Notes under the pieces: model-generated
The model's database searches: none
What the model was told of the DNA's origin: nothing
The model's input: only the letters and a program-made list of their open reading frames with translations
Program-made: the position numbers and the translations under genes
In this document: positions 27,568-39,914 of the stretch, in pieces
Layout of the letters: every line of letters starts with the position of its first letter
Position numbering within the stretch: position 1 is the first letter of the stretch
Source: Prado023 sp963788325
Lineage (GTDB): Bacteria > Actinomycetota > Actinomycetes > S36-B12 > CAIYMF01
DNA length: 64,000 bases
Assembly (NCBI GenBank): GCA_963788325.1
Contig: CAWBGJ010000010.1
Location: forward strand, 12,819-76,818
Direction of reading: 5' to 3'

Positions 27568-30500
27568 TGCCACCACAGCTTCACCCGCAGGCGCTTGCCA
27601 GGCTTCGGGGAGGCCAGCATCTTGCGGACCTGCGCCTCGACCGCCGATGGGTCGAGCCCGTCGATCTCCACGACGTCGGGATCGGTCACCGGGGGCTCCA
27701 CAATCGGTGGCTTGACCGGACGGGACCACTTCTGGGGGCACGACGACCGTCGGGGGCTCGTGTCGGCCCCGATCCACCAGCAGCTTCGTCCCAGCTTTGC
27801 TGGCCGCCTTGAGGGCAGGGTCCAGGGGGCTGTGCAGCTCCTCAGCTTCGGCCGCTCCCCGCAGCGGGGCGAGGATGTCCTGCGACTCCTGGTCCGTCGT
27901 CATGCCAGCGACGCTGGTCAACACGTCCCAGTTGGCGCCCTGCAGCGACCCGGCCACCGCGCCAGCGGAGGCGATCGACTTGGCCAGCGCCTGCGGCTCG
28001 TCGGGCAGGTCCGCGCCCGCCAGGTGCTCCAGCAATGCTGTGTCGTCGGTCTGGCTGGCCAGGTCGGCGACCAGGTGGGCCCCGGTGGTCGCGCTGATCA
28101 TCCGCGGCGACACGGTGGTCAGCCTCAGGTCGGCCTCGTGCAGGGTGAGGACCGACAGGAGCTGATCCGTCGGCGCCGTGTACCTCGCGGCCGCGGCCCG
28201 CACCTCCGATGCAACCCGCGCAGCGTTACCGGCGTTGCGCAGGGTGGGAACCGAAAGCCCGAACAGGACCCGGGCCCGCTCGCGTGCGGTTTCCCACACA
28301 GCTTCGTCCGGCAGGCGTGGGTCGACCATGTGCAGGTCGTCGGACAGGGCGCCCAGATCGGGCACCCGCACTGTGCCCCCGTGGCGGGTGAATTGCTTGT
28401 CGTCCAGCGCTGCCCAAGCCAAGATGATCAGGGAAACCATGTCTCGGGTCAGGCCCAGGTCCGCGAACCACCCGCGCGCTGTCGCCACGGGGATGGATGC
28501 AGCTACACCGTCACGCTGGGCCCATTGCAGCAGGTCGGCCCGCCATCCGAATCGCTGCACGTCGAACACGTAGTGACCCTCGAGCGCCTGGCCCACGCGC
28601 AGCGGGTTGGCAACGCGCCGCAGTGTCTTGAGCTTGGCCGAGTCCAGCGAGTCCAACCGGCCCGCGGGTGCGGCGACGGCGGCCCGCACCGTGTCGAGGA
28701 CGACGGACAGGTCACGCCTGGTGACCTCGGTGGTGCTCGGCTCGAAGACGGGCGCGCTGGGGAATTGCGCGGCCCAGAGCTGATCGCACACGTTCTCCAG
28801 CGCTGCGCGCAGCGATGCCCCCACGGGATTGGCCAGCGAGACGTTGGGGTCCAAGCTGGTCAGGATCGTGGTCTGACCGAACGAGGTGTCGATGTCCTCG
28901 GGGCTGCCGGCGACCACGCCGTACGCCGCCTTGATCGCCGAGCTCACGCTGGCCCGCAAAGCGTCGCGGCGATTGGCCAGCGCCTCCCTCGCGTACGGCC
29001 GCTGGTCCACAGGAAGGTGTCCGGCATTGGCCTCGAACTGCTCACCGGTCCCGCTGAACAGGTGCTCCAGGGCGACCAACTCACCCAGGTCATCCTGACG
29101 AGCCTTGGTCAGGAATCGGGGCACCCACCCGACAGTGCGGGTCACCAGCCCCGCAGCCATCAGCGTCTGCAGCCGCACGACGTCGTCGTTCGGGGTGTGG
29201 CCGTGATCGTCGAACGGATAATCCACGACGATCTTCCAGCCATCCCCCGATGCCCGCAGGGATGCATCCGGGAGGGCGTCCGCGTCCCGGATGTTGCCGA
29301 ACAACACGGTCACGTTCCGCTTCACGCCACGCGAGACCAAGGGCAGCACCACGTCGCCGTACAGCTGTTGGCTGGCGTCGCCGATGCCGAACTGCTCGAA
29401 GACCATCCGGCGCAGCAGCTGCCGACGGTTCCCGGCGTTGTCCTCGCCCTGCACCCGGGCCAGGACCGAGTCGTAGTCGACGCCCGACATCGTCAACGAG
29501 ATCAGTGGGTCTGGGCCCTCGCCGACCTTCAGCTCGCCGATCGACTGGGCCCAGGTCTTGACCTTGGTCAGCACCGTCTGGGTCTCCATGCCGGGCACCA
29601 TGGCGTTCACGCTGCCGTAGTTCAGGGCAGCTAGCCGCGCCGCGGTCAGCTGCTGCAGGGCCGGCACGGTCGGGGCCAGCGCGGCGACAAGCAGGGTCTT
29701 GGCCAGTCGATCGTCCTTCGTGAACGCTGACTCGGGACCGGCCTCCGCGGCCTGCTCCTCGGTGAGTCCGTGGCTGTCCAGCAGCACCCGCCGGAATCGC
29801 GCGTAGAGCTCTCGCGCTAGCGAGAAGTGCCGCTGCATCTCCGGGGTCAGCGGCTGATCCCCCTCCAGGACCATGACGTCGAAAAGATCCCCGACCCCGA
29901 TGATCTGATCGATCCGGTTCGTGGTCCGCTTGCGCGACAGCAACTGGGCCATCACCTTCAGGGCGGTCCGCTCCCGCTGCATGAGGCCCGAGAGCGCGAC
30001 CAACGTGTCGACCAGCGCCGGGGAGAACGGGTACACCTTTGCGAACGCGGCCTCGTCCGATCCAGCGGAGTCGGTCATCAGCACGTCCCAGGCACGCTTG
30101 TTCGCCTTGACCTTGTCGATGGCCGCGACCAGGGCCTGTCGGGCCGCGGCATCGCGCGGGGTCAACAGGCGTCGTGAGGCGATCTCAGGGAGGTCGGAGG
30201 CGGCCAGCTCCAGCCGATTGAACCGACCCTCCCACCAACGGAAGGTATCCCCCACCGCCAGTTTCGCTGCCCCCTGCACCGATTCGCCGAGGAAGTCGGC
30301 CAACTCGCGCTGGCGGGCCACGAACGAGATCAACGGCACGGCGCGGTGCCCCATTGCCCCCTGCTCGACCAGCTTGGCGACCTTCGAACCCTCGCTGGAG
30401 ACGAACTCACGGTTAGCCAGGTTCGCCGCGAGCCAGAGCACAAGCTCGTCGAGGAACAGCACGACACCCTCATAACCGAGGGAGTGCGCGTGGTCGGTCA

Positions 30501-31242
30501 TCACTTTCAGACCGGTGTCGATGTCGAGCCATTCGCCGGCCATCGTCGCCGACCGGAACACGTTGGCGGCCAACTCAGCGGCCAGTCGCTGACGCTCCGG
30601 GTCGTCCGTCGGGGCCGTCACCGCATCGTCGTAGGTCTCGGCAGTCCATCCGGTGGCGAACGACCCCCACCCGCTGCCACTCGTCCCGGCGTTGAGCTTG
30701 GCGAAGAAGCCGTCCTCATCGGCGTCGCGAAGGAGCGCCGCGTCGGAGAAGAGGTGGTCGGAGCGGTGGAGCATCGGCGGGGCGCTGCCCGGGTGCAGCT
30801 GGCGCATCCGATCCACGAAGCCACCGAACAGGGCCGCCTCTAGCGACGAGGCGCCGATCAGGTGGTAGTCCACCGTGAGGAGGTTGCGATCCAGTACCTC
30901 ACCGCGCGAAGCCACCACCTGCTGGAGACCCGGCAGGGCGCGGGCGTGGACGTCCCCGCGCAGGAGCAGGTCCAGGATCGCCATGAAGTGCGACTTGCCC
31001 GCACCGAACGAGCCGTGGATGAACACCCCCACGTCCTTGCCCTGCCGCAGCCCGTCACCTGCGTAGGCCAGCGACTCGTCGAACGTCCGCGCCAACGACG
31101 GGGTCACGACGTAGTCGGCGACCGTCTGATCGGCCTGGCTGATCCCCGAGTGCAGCTTCAGGACGAAGTCCTCGGCGGCCACGACCTCCTTGATCGTGAA
31201 CACCTCACCGAGCAGCGGCGCGCTGCTCATCGTCCCCACCAT
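27564..31242 (-). CDS. pglY: PglY, large BREX P-loop ATPase (one frameshift near the C-terminus)
   Basis: Start taken at ATG 31242 (MVGTMSSAPLLGEVF) because GGAGG lies 7 nt upstream; ATG 31230 is the alternative. About 1226 residues. Walker A IHGSFGAGKSHFMAILDLLL and Walker B GVVLFLDELVLWLAANLANR identify the BrxC/PglY-type AAA protein. The frame is intact for about 1170 codons. A one-base change near 27690 then restores KPPIVEPPVTDPDVVEIDGL and the terminal GKRLRVKLWWQ, whose stop overlaps the pglZ ATG (ATGA). It probably couples ATP hydrolysis to the DNA-bound PglX/PglZ complex (family-level inference). Confidence 0.92.
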
Positions 31243-31354
31243 GCCGAGGTCCTCCCGTTCGCGATCAGACTGGTGTCCCACCGCCGCTGCCTGAAGCATA
31301 GGCAACCGCTCCGCGAAAGGGCCGCTGCCGGCGCCCGGCCCCCATCCACGGCCG

Positions 31355-32114
31355 CTACCGCCCGGGAGGTAGAGGCGTCACGATGTACCCGGTCGACAGG
31401 TCCCCGAAGACCTGCATGGTCGCTCGGTCCCCGTTCCACAACCACGCGAGGTGAGCGCAGACGATGGCGTCGATCTCGTCCTCGAGGCGGTTCAGGTCGA
31501 CCTGACGAACAGCCCCCTCGACCTGCATCCCTCAGCCATGACCAGCGCTGCGATGAGGGCAGGGCCAGCGCCGGGAGGTCGCGCTCGATGTGCGCGAGGA
31601 GGCGCAGGAACTCGGCCCTTCGAGCATCGACCGTCCGCCCGCGCTTGGCCTTGTAGGGGATGATGCGCTCCAGCGAGAACAGCGACACCATCGCCGGGTG
31701 CGGGTAGACCTCGATGGCCGCCGGGTCGTCGGTCGTTCCAACGTGCTGGGGGTCCATGATCCATCCGTGCCGGGAGGCAAGGACCGACCCTCGGGTCGGG
31801 TTGAACCAGGGCCGAGCCAAGTTCGACGTGTGGCAGGACGCGTTGAAGCGACCGTACTCCCGGGAGAGCTCCCGCTCGCAGGGCCGTTGACCCGCTGGGT
31901 TCTTGACGATCATCGGAGCGTCCAGGGCGATGACGACCGGAGACAGGCCCGAACCGGCCAGCCAAGTGTCGATCTCGTCGTCCGAGATCAACGAGGTGGA
32001 ATCCAACAGCCGCCCTGAAGCGTCGACGATCGCGAGCCCGGTCCGCGCTCGGTCGCTCCAGGCCAGGTCAATTCCGTAGAACCCCGGAGCTTGCATCCTT
32101 GACACTGTGGTCAC
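31355..32114 (-). CDS. DUF429 putative RNase H-fold nuclease inside the BREX operon (frameshifted)
   Basis: GTG 32114 has GGAGG 7 nt upstream; ATG 32096 is an alternative. About 253 residues. GFYGIDLAWSDRARTGLAIV (Asp16) and VVIALDAPMIVKN (Asp65) give the first two acidic positions of the RNase H-like fold proposed for DUF429. YPHPAMVSLFSLERIIPYKA is the family's middle motif. After a shift near 31540 the end VRQVDLNRLEDEIDAIVCAH supplies the third acidic cluster. It lies between pglX (stop 22 bp upstream) and pglY (start 113 bp downstream), same strand. DUF429 is not among the six core type 2 BREX genes I know of, so it is an accessory. Confidence 0.75.
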
Positions 32115-32135
32115 TCTCGAACCTCCACCGGTTCG

Positions 32136-35100
32136 TCAGGTGGCTCTGCGGCGGCCGCGGACGGGGGTCGGGGGGCGCCAGGCGGCGAGGTCGGCGCGGG
32201 TGAGGCCGAGTTCGGCGCACAGGTTGTCGACCATGCCGGTGATCGCGTCAGCTGCGCTCATCCCGAACGCCGGGTCGAGGTCCGCGTGCCACTGGTGCAG
32301 CCAGGGCTCCAACTCGGCCAGGCCGGCCAGCAGCGGGGTCAGTCGATCGGCCATCCACGCCTCCTCCTCCCGGCGGGACATCAGCAGCCGGGCCAGCGCC
32401 AGGGCCTGCTCGCGGTGGTCCCAGCCGGCCCACCCCAGCACCTCGGAGGTGTCGCCTGAGCGCTGGGTACCCGGGTACGAGATGAACCGCTCCTTGGGAA
32501 CGTCCAGCTTCCCGCGAGCCTGCCAGTACGGCAGCTCTCACGAAGTCCTTGTTGTTGTACTTCGGGGGAACCGGGATCGTCACCTTCTCCCCGGCGTCCT
32601 CGCGGCGCTGCAGGGCCCACACGTGCTCCCACTCGGCGCGCTTCACCAGCCCCGTCGGCGTGTACCGGTAGGCAGACAGGAACGGCACCGCCTCCTCCTT
32701 GAGCAGCGCGGTCAGTCCCGGCCGCCAGGTCCACGTCGGCGTTCCCCGCCCACAGGCCCAGCACCGAACGAAGACCGTCCTCTCCACGCATCGCGGTGGC
32801 CAATTGACTGACGCTCAGGACCCGGGGTCCGGACTGGTCCGACCAAAGCGCCGGTTCCTCCAAACGATCCAGAAGCCAGCCCTGCAGCGCGGACTTCTCC
32901 ATGGACTCCCACGACTCGGACGCCCAGCGCCGCTTGAACTCCGGACGCTCCAGCAGCCGGATCGCCGGGTTGGATCGCGATCGCGTCCAGCCGGCGCTGC
33001 ACAGTGGCCCGGTAGTCGGCCGGCCAGTGGGCGGGCAGCTCGGTGATCGGCACCGAACCGTGCCGGGCGAACCACGCGGTCTCCTCGTCGCCCGCGGCCA
33101 CCCGCGCGGGCCAGCACGACCTCGAACGCCCGCTCCCCCAGCGCGATCCCGGGCGCGTCGCCCGAGTGGGATCGTCAGGTCCTCGTCGACCAGGCCGTAC
33201 AGCCGATAGACATACCAGTCGAGCTCTTCTTGCGCCGCGACCATCTCGGGCACGGATGCGCACGTACTCGCGAACGGGCCGCGATCGAGCGCGGCACGTG
33301 TCGGAGCACCGGTCGCGCATACCGCCGACGGGGTCGACCTCGGCCAGGTCCCGAGCCAGTGCGTCGAGGCGCGACCCCACTCCAACGGTAGTGGACGCGG
33401 GCAGCGGGAACTCCTGCAGCTTCGTCCCCGGGAACTCGTAGCCGGTCTTCCCAAGGCTCGCTCGTCGACCCGATCCCGTCAGCGCCTGCCGGCCGTCGCC
33501 TTTGTTGTAGCTGTCTGCTTAAGCCAGAAGCATGCCGCCGAGGAGTTCAGCACCCCCAACAGGCCGAGATGGTCGTCCTGGCTCGCCCCGCACTGCAGTT
33601 TGATGACAGGGGCTGTCTGCTTGAAGACCGTTCCCCCTCGGCCCAACACGAAGTGGTTGTGGGTCGCCACGAACGCAAATGCAATCGAAAGCGCCGTACG
33701 CGTAGCGGTCTGCGAAGAACATCGAGTGGTCAATCCAACGCAGCCCGCGCTCAGCCTTGGTCTGCACGAAGGTCCCCTGCGTCTCCAGAACGCGGCGGCG
33801 TGGCCAGAACACGCGAAGGCGCCTTCTCACTTGGCTCGATCGGCTCCCCCCACCGCCGTAGGGGAACAGCGTGACGTTACGTGGGTCCGAGCGAGTAGTC
33901 GCGGACTTCCTCTCCGAGCACGACCTGCGGTACGCAGTCCGTCCAACGAGCCCGTACGGTCCGCGGTGCGGACCCCGAGCAGGAAGAAGGCTTCGTCCGC
34001 GCCGGCTGTGCGTTGTCCGACCGGCGCTCCTCGATGCGATGTCGCAGCGCAAACGGGGCGCTCTCAAGCACCTCCTTGACGCCGCCCGCTTCACCGCCGC
34101 TGAGGCTCCACGGGTGCGACCGAAGCACCGTCCTATCGAGCTCCGTAACCGTCACGTACGTCCCGTCGAAGCCCGAGTCATCGATGTGCTCGACGATCTC
34201 GGTCCAGACCAGCCCCTTGGCGGGGTCGTCTGGCTCGCCGGGTTCCCCGCGAACCCCGAGCACGGCGCGAACGGTCGCGCCGGAAGGTCGCTGGCGACGG
34301 CCGACGAGGATCACAGTCGGTGTGCCGTGGCCGGGGATGTACGCCCCGGAGGTATCGACCACGTCGAGCAGGTCGACAGGGTTGGGCTGCCGCGGATCCG
34401 GTCCACCGTCGCCGGACAGCAGCGATTCGATCACCTTCGACCCGAACTCGCGCTTCATGAACGAGTTGGATGTGATCTGCCCGACGAACCCGGCCGGGGT
34501 GTCGGGCGTGCCGCGGACGCCAACCGGAAGAACAGCTCCATGAACGGAACGCTCAGCGCGTACTGCCGGTGGCAGAGTCTTGTATGCCGCTCGATACGCC
34601 TCGTTGAGCGCCTTGTCCTTGACTGTGATGTAGGGCGGGTTGCCGACCACCACGTGGTAGCGGCCGGGTCGAGGATGCCTGGATGCTCTTGGACGTCCTC
34701 GGCAGGATAGTGGTGATCGGCCAGCCCCCCAGCCTCGTCGAGGAGCCTGCCCTGGTGGCCGATCCCCGCGAGCAGGGAGTCCCCTACTGCCAGGTGGTAG
34801 CGGAACGCCGGGGCCTCTGTGAGCCGCCGCAGACCGGAGGCGTAGCAGGGCGGCCACGGCAAGACGGAAGCGGGCGATGGCCACGGCGAACGGGTTGAGG
34901 TCGACGCCGTGGATGTGGTCGAGGGCTCGTTGGACGAGTTCACGCTCGTCGAGTCCGGGCGCGGTGGCTCGCCACTCGGCGAGCAGCCGGTCGAACGCTC
35001 CGAGCAGGAAGTGCCCCGAGCCGCAGGTGGGGTCGATGAGGCGCAGACCGTCCAGACCGAACTCCGCCAGAGCTGGCGTGAGGGTGCGGTCGAGGATGAA

Positions 35101-35742
35101 CTGCTCGACGAAGACCGGCGTCTGCAGGAGTGCGTACTTCTTCTTCGCCGATTCGGACAGGTCCTGGTAGAGGTCGCCGAGGAATCGGGTGTCGAGTGTG
35201 TCGCTGCTGAGGTCACGCAGTAGTGCACCAGCCGCGTCCTGCTCGCGCCAGAACGCGATCAGCTTCTGGCAGGTGCCGACGCCCAACGGAGCGGACCAGA
35301 CAGCGTTGTGGCTCCGGTCGAGGATGCCCGAGCCGGGCTTGGTGCTGGCCAGGGCGCCGAAGCCCTCACGAAGCCAGGCACGGGCGTCCCGGGTGGGGTC
35401 CGCCGCGTAGAAGGCCATCTCCGCATCCACCGCGAGGGCGAGCCGGTCGCCAGGGCCGGCGATCCACTGGGCGCCGAGCAGGTCGTTGTCCTCGCAGAAG
35501 CGCAGGAACACCGTCGCCAGGACCCAGGCGACCGCAGCTTGGGCGATCTCATCGTCGCGCCAAGTGGACCAGGACTGGGCGGTGCGGCCCCGCTCGAACG
35601 CGCTGTCGTAGGCGGAGCGCAGGTCAGCCGCCCACTCCAGATCGGGTTGTTCGGACCTGGCCCTCAGGTCAGCTTCCACCATCGCCAGCTGCTTCTTGAG
35701 GTCCTTGACCAAGGCGGAGGAGGCGGCTGGGTCCAGTGGCAT
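32136..35742 (-). CDS. pglX: PglX, BREX adenine-specific DNA methyltransferase (many frameshifts)
   Basis: ATG 35742 with AAGGA 8 nt upstream. About 1200 residues. Motif I LIDPTCGSGHFLLGAFDRLL (SAM binding) and motif IV VVVGNPPYITVKDKALNEAY (NPPY catalytic) are present. Frame changes are needed near 34830, 34670, 34575, 34520, 34030, 33710, 33450 and at several places before 32400. Conserved family segments in the different frames include ATHNHFVLGRGGTVFKQTAP and LLGVLNSSAACFWLKQ. The C-terminus WLHQWHADLDPAFGMSAADA and DLAAWRPPTPVRGRRR is typical of type 2 PglX. The shift density is the highest in the window. Base-call error is the simplest reading, but real inactivation cannot be excluded. 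Confidence 0.85.
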
Positions 35743-35760
35743 GAGGGGGTCCTTCGGCGA

Positions 35761-38700
35761 TCAGCTGGCGGGTCGGCGCGGCAGCGGGGTCTTGAGGAGG
35801 TCTTGCGGGATGTCGATCCAGCCCGACGCGCCGAGCGGGACGGGGACGCCGTCGAGGCTTGGCGCATCCGCCGACGGCCGGTGTCCGACGAGGATCCATC
35901 GCGCTGCTGGTCGGCTCGTGGACAGGTCGATCAGCTCGGCGAGCCGCTTGAGGTGTCCGTAGCGGGCCAGCGGGCCCAAGCCATGGAGCAGCAACGGATC
36001 AGCGCTGGCCATCAGCGGCGGCCACACTGCATCCAGCGCCGCAGCCACCAAGCGGTTGAGGTTCATCCGGTCGGGCTCACGTGGCCCAGCTGCGTCTGAG
36101 CGCAGCACCAAGCTCCAGTCCACGCCGTTGGAGTCGGCCACCGCGTGCATGGCTGCCAGGATCTCGGCCGTCATGTCGACGGGACGAAGCCCGAACCGTT
36201 CCGCCAGCTTCTCGGCGGTGGTGGCGACCAACCGGGGCTCGACGGCAAGGACGGTTCCGGCTCGGCCCTCCAGGCTGGCCCGCAACCGGGCTTCGACCTC
36301 TGCGTGTGGAAGCAACCCAGCGGGAGTCATCGTCGTGACCCGGGTGGAGCTGATCAGCATCGACGACGGGTCCGACGGTCGGGAGTAGGCAGAACCGTCC
36401 CAGCGCAGTGACGACTCGGCCTGGACAAGCGTGTCGAGGGCCGGACGGCCGGGCAGCGGCGCGGCGGCCGGGAACCGGTCCGCTGCCAGCCGGGCGAGCC
36501 GGTTCGGGGCAATCACCCCGACAGTCGCCGAACCGAGCACCGCGGCGACGATCCGGGCTGGGCCAAGATCCCTGCGGTACACCTCCCCGCGGGATGACAC
36601 AGCGGCGCTCGTCGAGGCGGCCGACGCGACGGCGAGCGCCCTCGTCGGGTCGTCCACCGCGAGAGCCGCACCTGCCTGGTCGGATGTGAGCAGGTCGGTT
36701 GCGGCGACCGCGGTGATCAACGGCATCCGTTCCAGTTCGGCATCGATGATCCCTGCGAGCGCAACTGCCGCGGCCAGCCGGGTCGGGGCCTGCGCGCCCT
36801 TGGGTCCGTCGGCGACGGCCAGCAGCATCAGGTCTGGCTGGTGAGGGTGACGAAGCGCAGCGATTCCTGACTCATCCGGGTCCAGGGCGAGGTCGGATTC
36901 AACGGCCGCCCGAACCAGAGCCGCCGCGTTTACCCGGCGGCGCGCGCCCTCGGCGGTTGACCCCATCGTGGCCACGAAGCGATCGGCCAACTCGTCGCTG
37001 GTGGCGACTCCGCCGAGGACGCCGAGCGCCTCGTGGACCTGGTGTCGGATGGTGGCCGCCATTCCTGTCGGCTTGGCCCAGTGCCGCTCCAACCCGTCGA
37101 TGGCCGCCCGGCCACGCGCCAGGTCCATGCCCAGGGACTCGGTGACCTGCTCCAAGGTGGGCCACGGGAAGGTGGTCAGGTCCACCGGAGGAGGGTCGAT
37201 CAGCAGGATCCGCCGCGCCAGGGCGACGGTGTCCGCGTTACGCCCATTCGGCTTCGGGACCAGGGCCGCGGCGATCGCCTCCACCCCGAGCATCGCCCCG
37301 ACTGGTTCGTCCTGAGCTGGTGGTCGGCGTCGTGAGCGCGTCGCGCCACTGGCGCCGACGGTCCTGCATCTCCCGGCGAACCGCGACTCCGAGACCTGGA
37401 GCGTTGTTGATGCGGGCAGCGTTCAACCCGATCAGCTCGCCGACCGTTTCGGCACCCAGGCGCGCAGCAGCGCTGGTTGCCTTCTTGGTCAGCCCGGATT
37501 CGGCGAGCCGCGTGGTCAGCGTGGCCACGGCAGCCAGTCCGTCGCGGGCCTCCTGCGCGGCCTCCTCGTCTGCTGGGTCGCGGACCTCGAGCGTGTCGAA
37601 GATCCGGGCCCATTCCGAGCCCATGTCGGCCAGCGAATCGAATCGTGCGCTGGCGTCCCGGGCCAAGGCCCGGGAGAAGAAGCCGACCAGCTCGGTCGCG
37701 ATGCCCTCGTCGAACAGGGCTGGGGTCAGGGTGACCTCATCGCCGATCACCGACGGGTCGGACACCCCATCGCCCCACTCGGGTCGCTGGCCGGTGGCCA
37801 TGTGGAACAGGGTCGCAGCGATCGCGAACCGCTCCGCGGCGCGGTCATAGCGAGGCCGTTCCTTGGTCCCGAGGAATGGATCGAGGTAGCCACGGGTACC
37901 GGACTTGGTGTGCTCCAGCGGCTCTGCGGATAGCGAGAAGTCGAAGAGCACCAGTGAAGGACGGCGGCCCTCGGCGGAACTGGCCTCCCTGACCCCGAGG
38001 TTCTCCGGCTTGATGTCACGATGGAACCGGCCCTGGGCGTCCAGGTAGGCGGCGATGTCGAACAGGTCCGAACCGTAGGTGGCCAGTTGTTCGATCGTCA
38101 GCCGGCCCTCATTGCTGATCCGCCCACCGAGCGTGGGCCGACCGGCGTCCTCCAGGACAAGCATCCTGCGCTGCCCGACTTTCAGGGGCCCCTCGATGGC
38201 ACGGACGATCCGCGGATGGTCCAGTGCTACGAGCACCGCCGCCTCGGCATCCAGACGCTCCGCTCGGGAGTCGTCGTGGGCGACCTTCAACACAACGACG
38301 CGATCGTCGTGCGTCGTATCGAATGCCAACAGGGCGATCCCTGTGCCCCCTGAGCCCAATCGCTCGTCGACCAGCCAACGATCGTCGATCAGGTCGGCCG
38401 GGGTTGCCGTCAGAGGATCGACAGCCTCGCCCACCTCGTCCACGGCTCGGTAGGCGTTCTCCGCCTCATTGAGCGCCTCGATGAACCATGCGACATCCGG
38501 CGTCCGGGTGGATACGTCACCGCGAGTGGCATCGGCCACCAGGTCGGCCAACGCCACCTCGAGGTCGGCGTGCACCCTCGGATCCAGACCCCCGCCCTGG
38601 GAAAGGCGGGCCTGGAGCTCGACGACGTTCGTAGCAGGGGCCGCACCGGTGAGGATCAGGTAGGCGACGACGCCGAGCCCGTATACATCCAGCTCGACGC

Positions 38701-39914
38701 CAGAGGCGGTCTCCGCCTGAGACTCCGGGGCCAACCACACCCACGAGTCCTGCACCACGGCACTGGCCACGTGGACGGTCACTCCCGAGGTCTGGGTACC
38801 GGTCAGACCGTCGCTCTCGGCGCGGCCGGTCTGCCAGTCACGGACCCGAACCACAGGGCCGGCTGGCCCTTGGGCCACGAAGACCGCGAAGGGGGTAAGC
38901 GCCCGATGCACCACCCGATGCTCGTGGGCGAACCGGATCACCTCCGCCAGTTGGCGGATCACCGCCAGGCGATCGCCGCGGGTGAGTCGGTCGGCGCCAT
39001 CGGCGAGGTAGTCGACCAGCGGTGAATCGGCCGAGTCATCCGCGAAGATCAGCGCCGGTCCAGACTCGAGGTCATAGATCTCCAGCGGTCCCACCACTCC
39101 TGGGTGGGACAGCCCATTCGTCAGCAGGTATTCACGCTTTGCCAGGTGCTGGACGCGACCTCTTTGGGCGGCGGTGGGGTTTCTCGGCACGTCGAACAGT
39201 CGGATCCGCCGCTTCTGCTTGGCGATGACCGGGTGGGTGGCCAGGTAGTCGATCCACGAGGCGCCCTCCCCCACCGGATCACCCTCGATGACGTAGGGGC
39301 CAACCATCCGCTGCCTGGGTGTCTGGACGAACCCCGCGTCCTGGAGCAACTTCACGACGCGAGAACTCGTTGCCTTGTCCGGCTGGCCGCCGGCTTCACC
39401 GATCCACTCCGAGAGGAGCGGGAGCCCTACGACCTGGTAGCCGTCGAGCCCGTAGGTGTTGACCTTGCCAGTGGGGTCGAGGGTGACCGTGGAGCTCTGC
39501 CCGTGCAGAACGGTGACCGCCTCAACGAACGGCACGGCGTGCGAGGCGGGCCCGGGCAGCAACGACTTCAGGTAGCTGGCCAGCCGCTTCGCCTTCGAGT
39601 CGTTCAGCAGGTGTGGGTTCCGCTCGGTCCTGACTTGACCACCGGGCAGGACCCGCCGCCAGATCTGCTGGTTGCCCGAGATCGACCCAGCCCAGCCCTT
39701 CAGCTCAAGCACGGTCAACCGTCCGCCGTGCCAGACCAGCACATCGAGTTCGTTCGTGCGGCCCTGAAGGTCGATGAACGTCAGGTTCGCCCATGCGTAG
39801 GTCGTCGGGCGTCTCGGGAAGGAGCTCGCGGACGCGATCGAGGGCATGCTGCTCCGCGGGACTGGCTGCCGGACCCATCTGGACCCACTGGGCGGACTCG
39901 CGACGCATACTCAC
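35761..39914 (-). CDS. pglW: PglW, NERD-kinase protein of type 2 BREX (frameshifted)
   Basis: About 1385 residues from GTG 39914 (GTGA overlap with the upstream ORF). A shift near 39800 joins HALDRVRELLPETPDDL to TYAWANLTFIDLQGRTNELD, giving a NERD nuclease-related domain (VLVWHGGRLTVLELKGWAG). A degenerate kinase lobe follows (HRALTPFAVFV, RDW in place of DFG). Then comes a second, complete kinase (LGSGGTG, VVVLKVAHDD, FHRDIKPENLG, LFDFSLSAEP). A helix-hairpin-helix-like stretch (ARINNAPGLGVAVRREM) and, after a shift near 37310, an approximately 500-residue helical C-terminus complete it. PglW is the Ser/Thr kinase that distinguishes type 2 (Pgl) BREX. Confidence 0.9.

Noticed and set aside
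26890..31305. An apparent single 1471-residue PglY-PglZ fusion
   Set aside because: The fusion arises from one base change near 27690. In the corrected frame pglY ends with a stop overlapping the pglZ ATG, the usual BREX junction.
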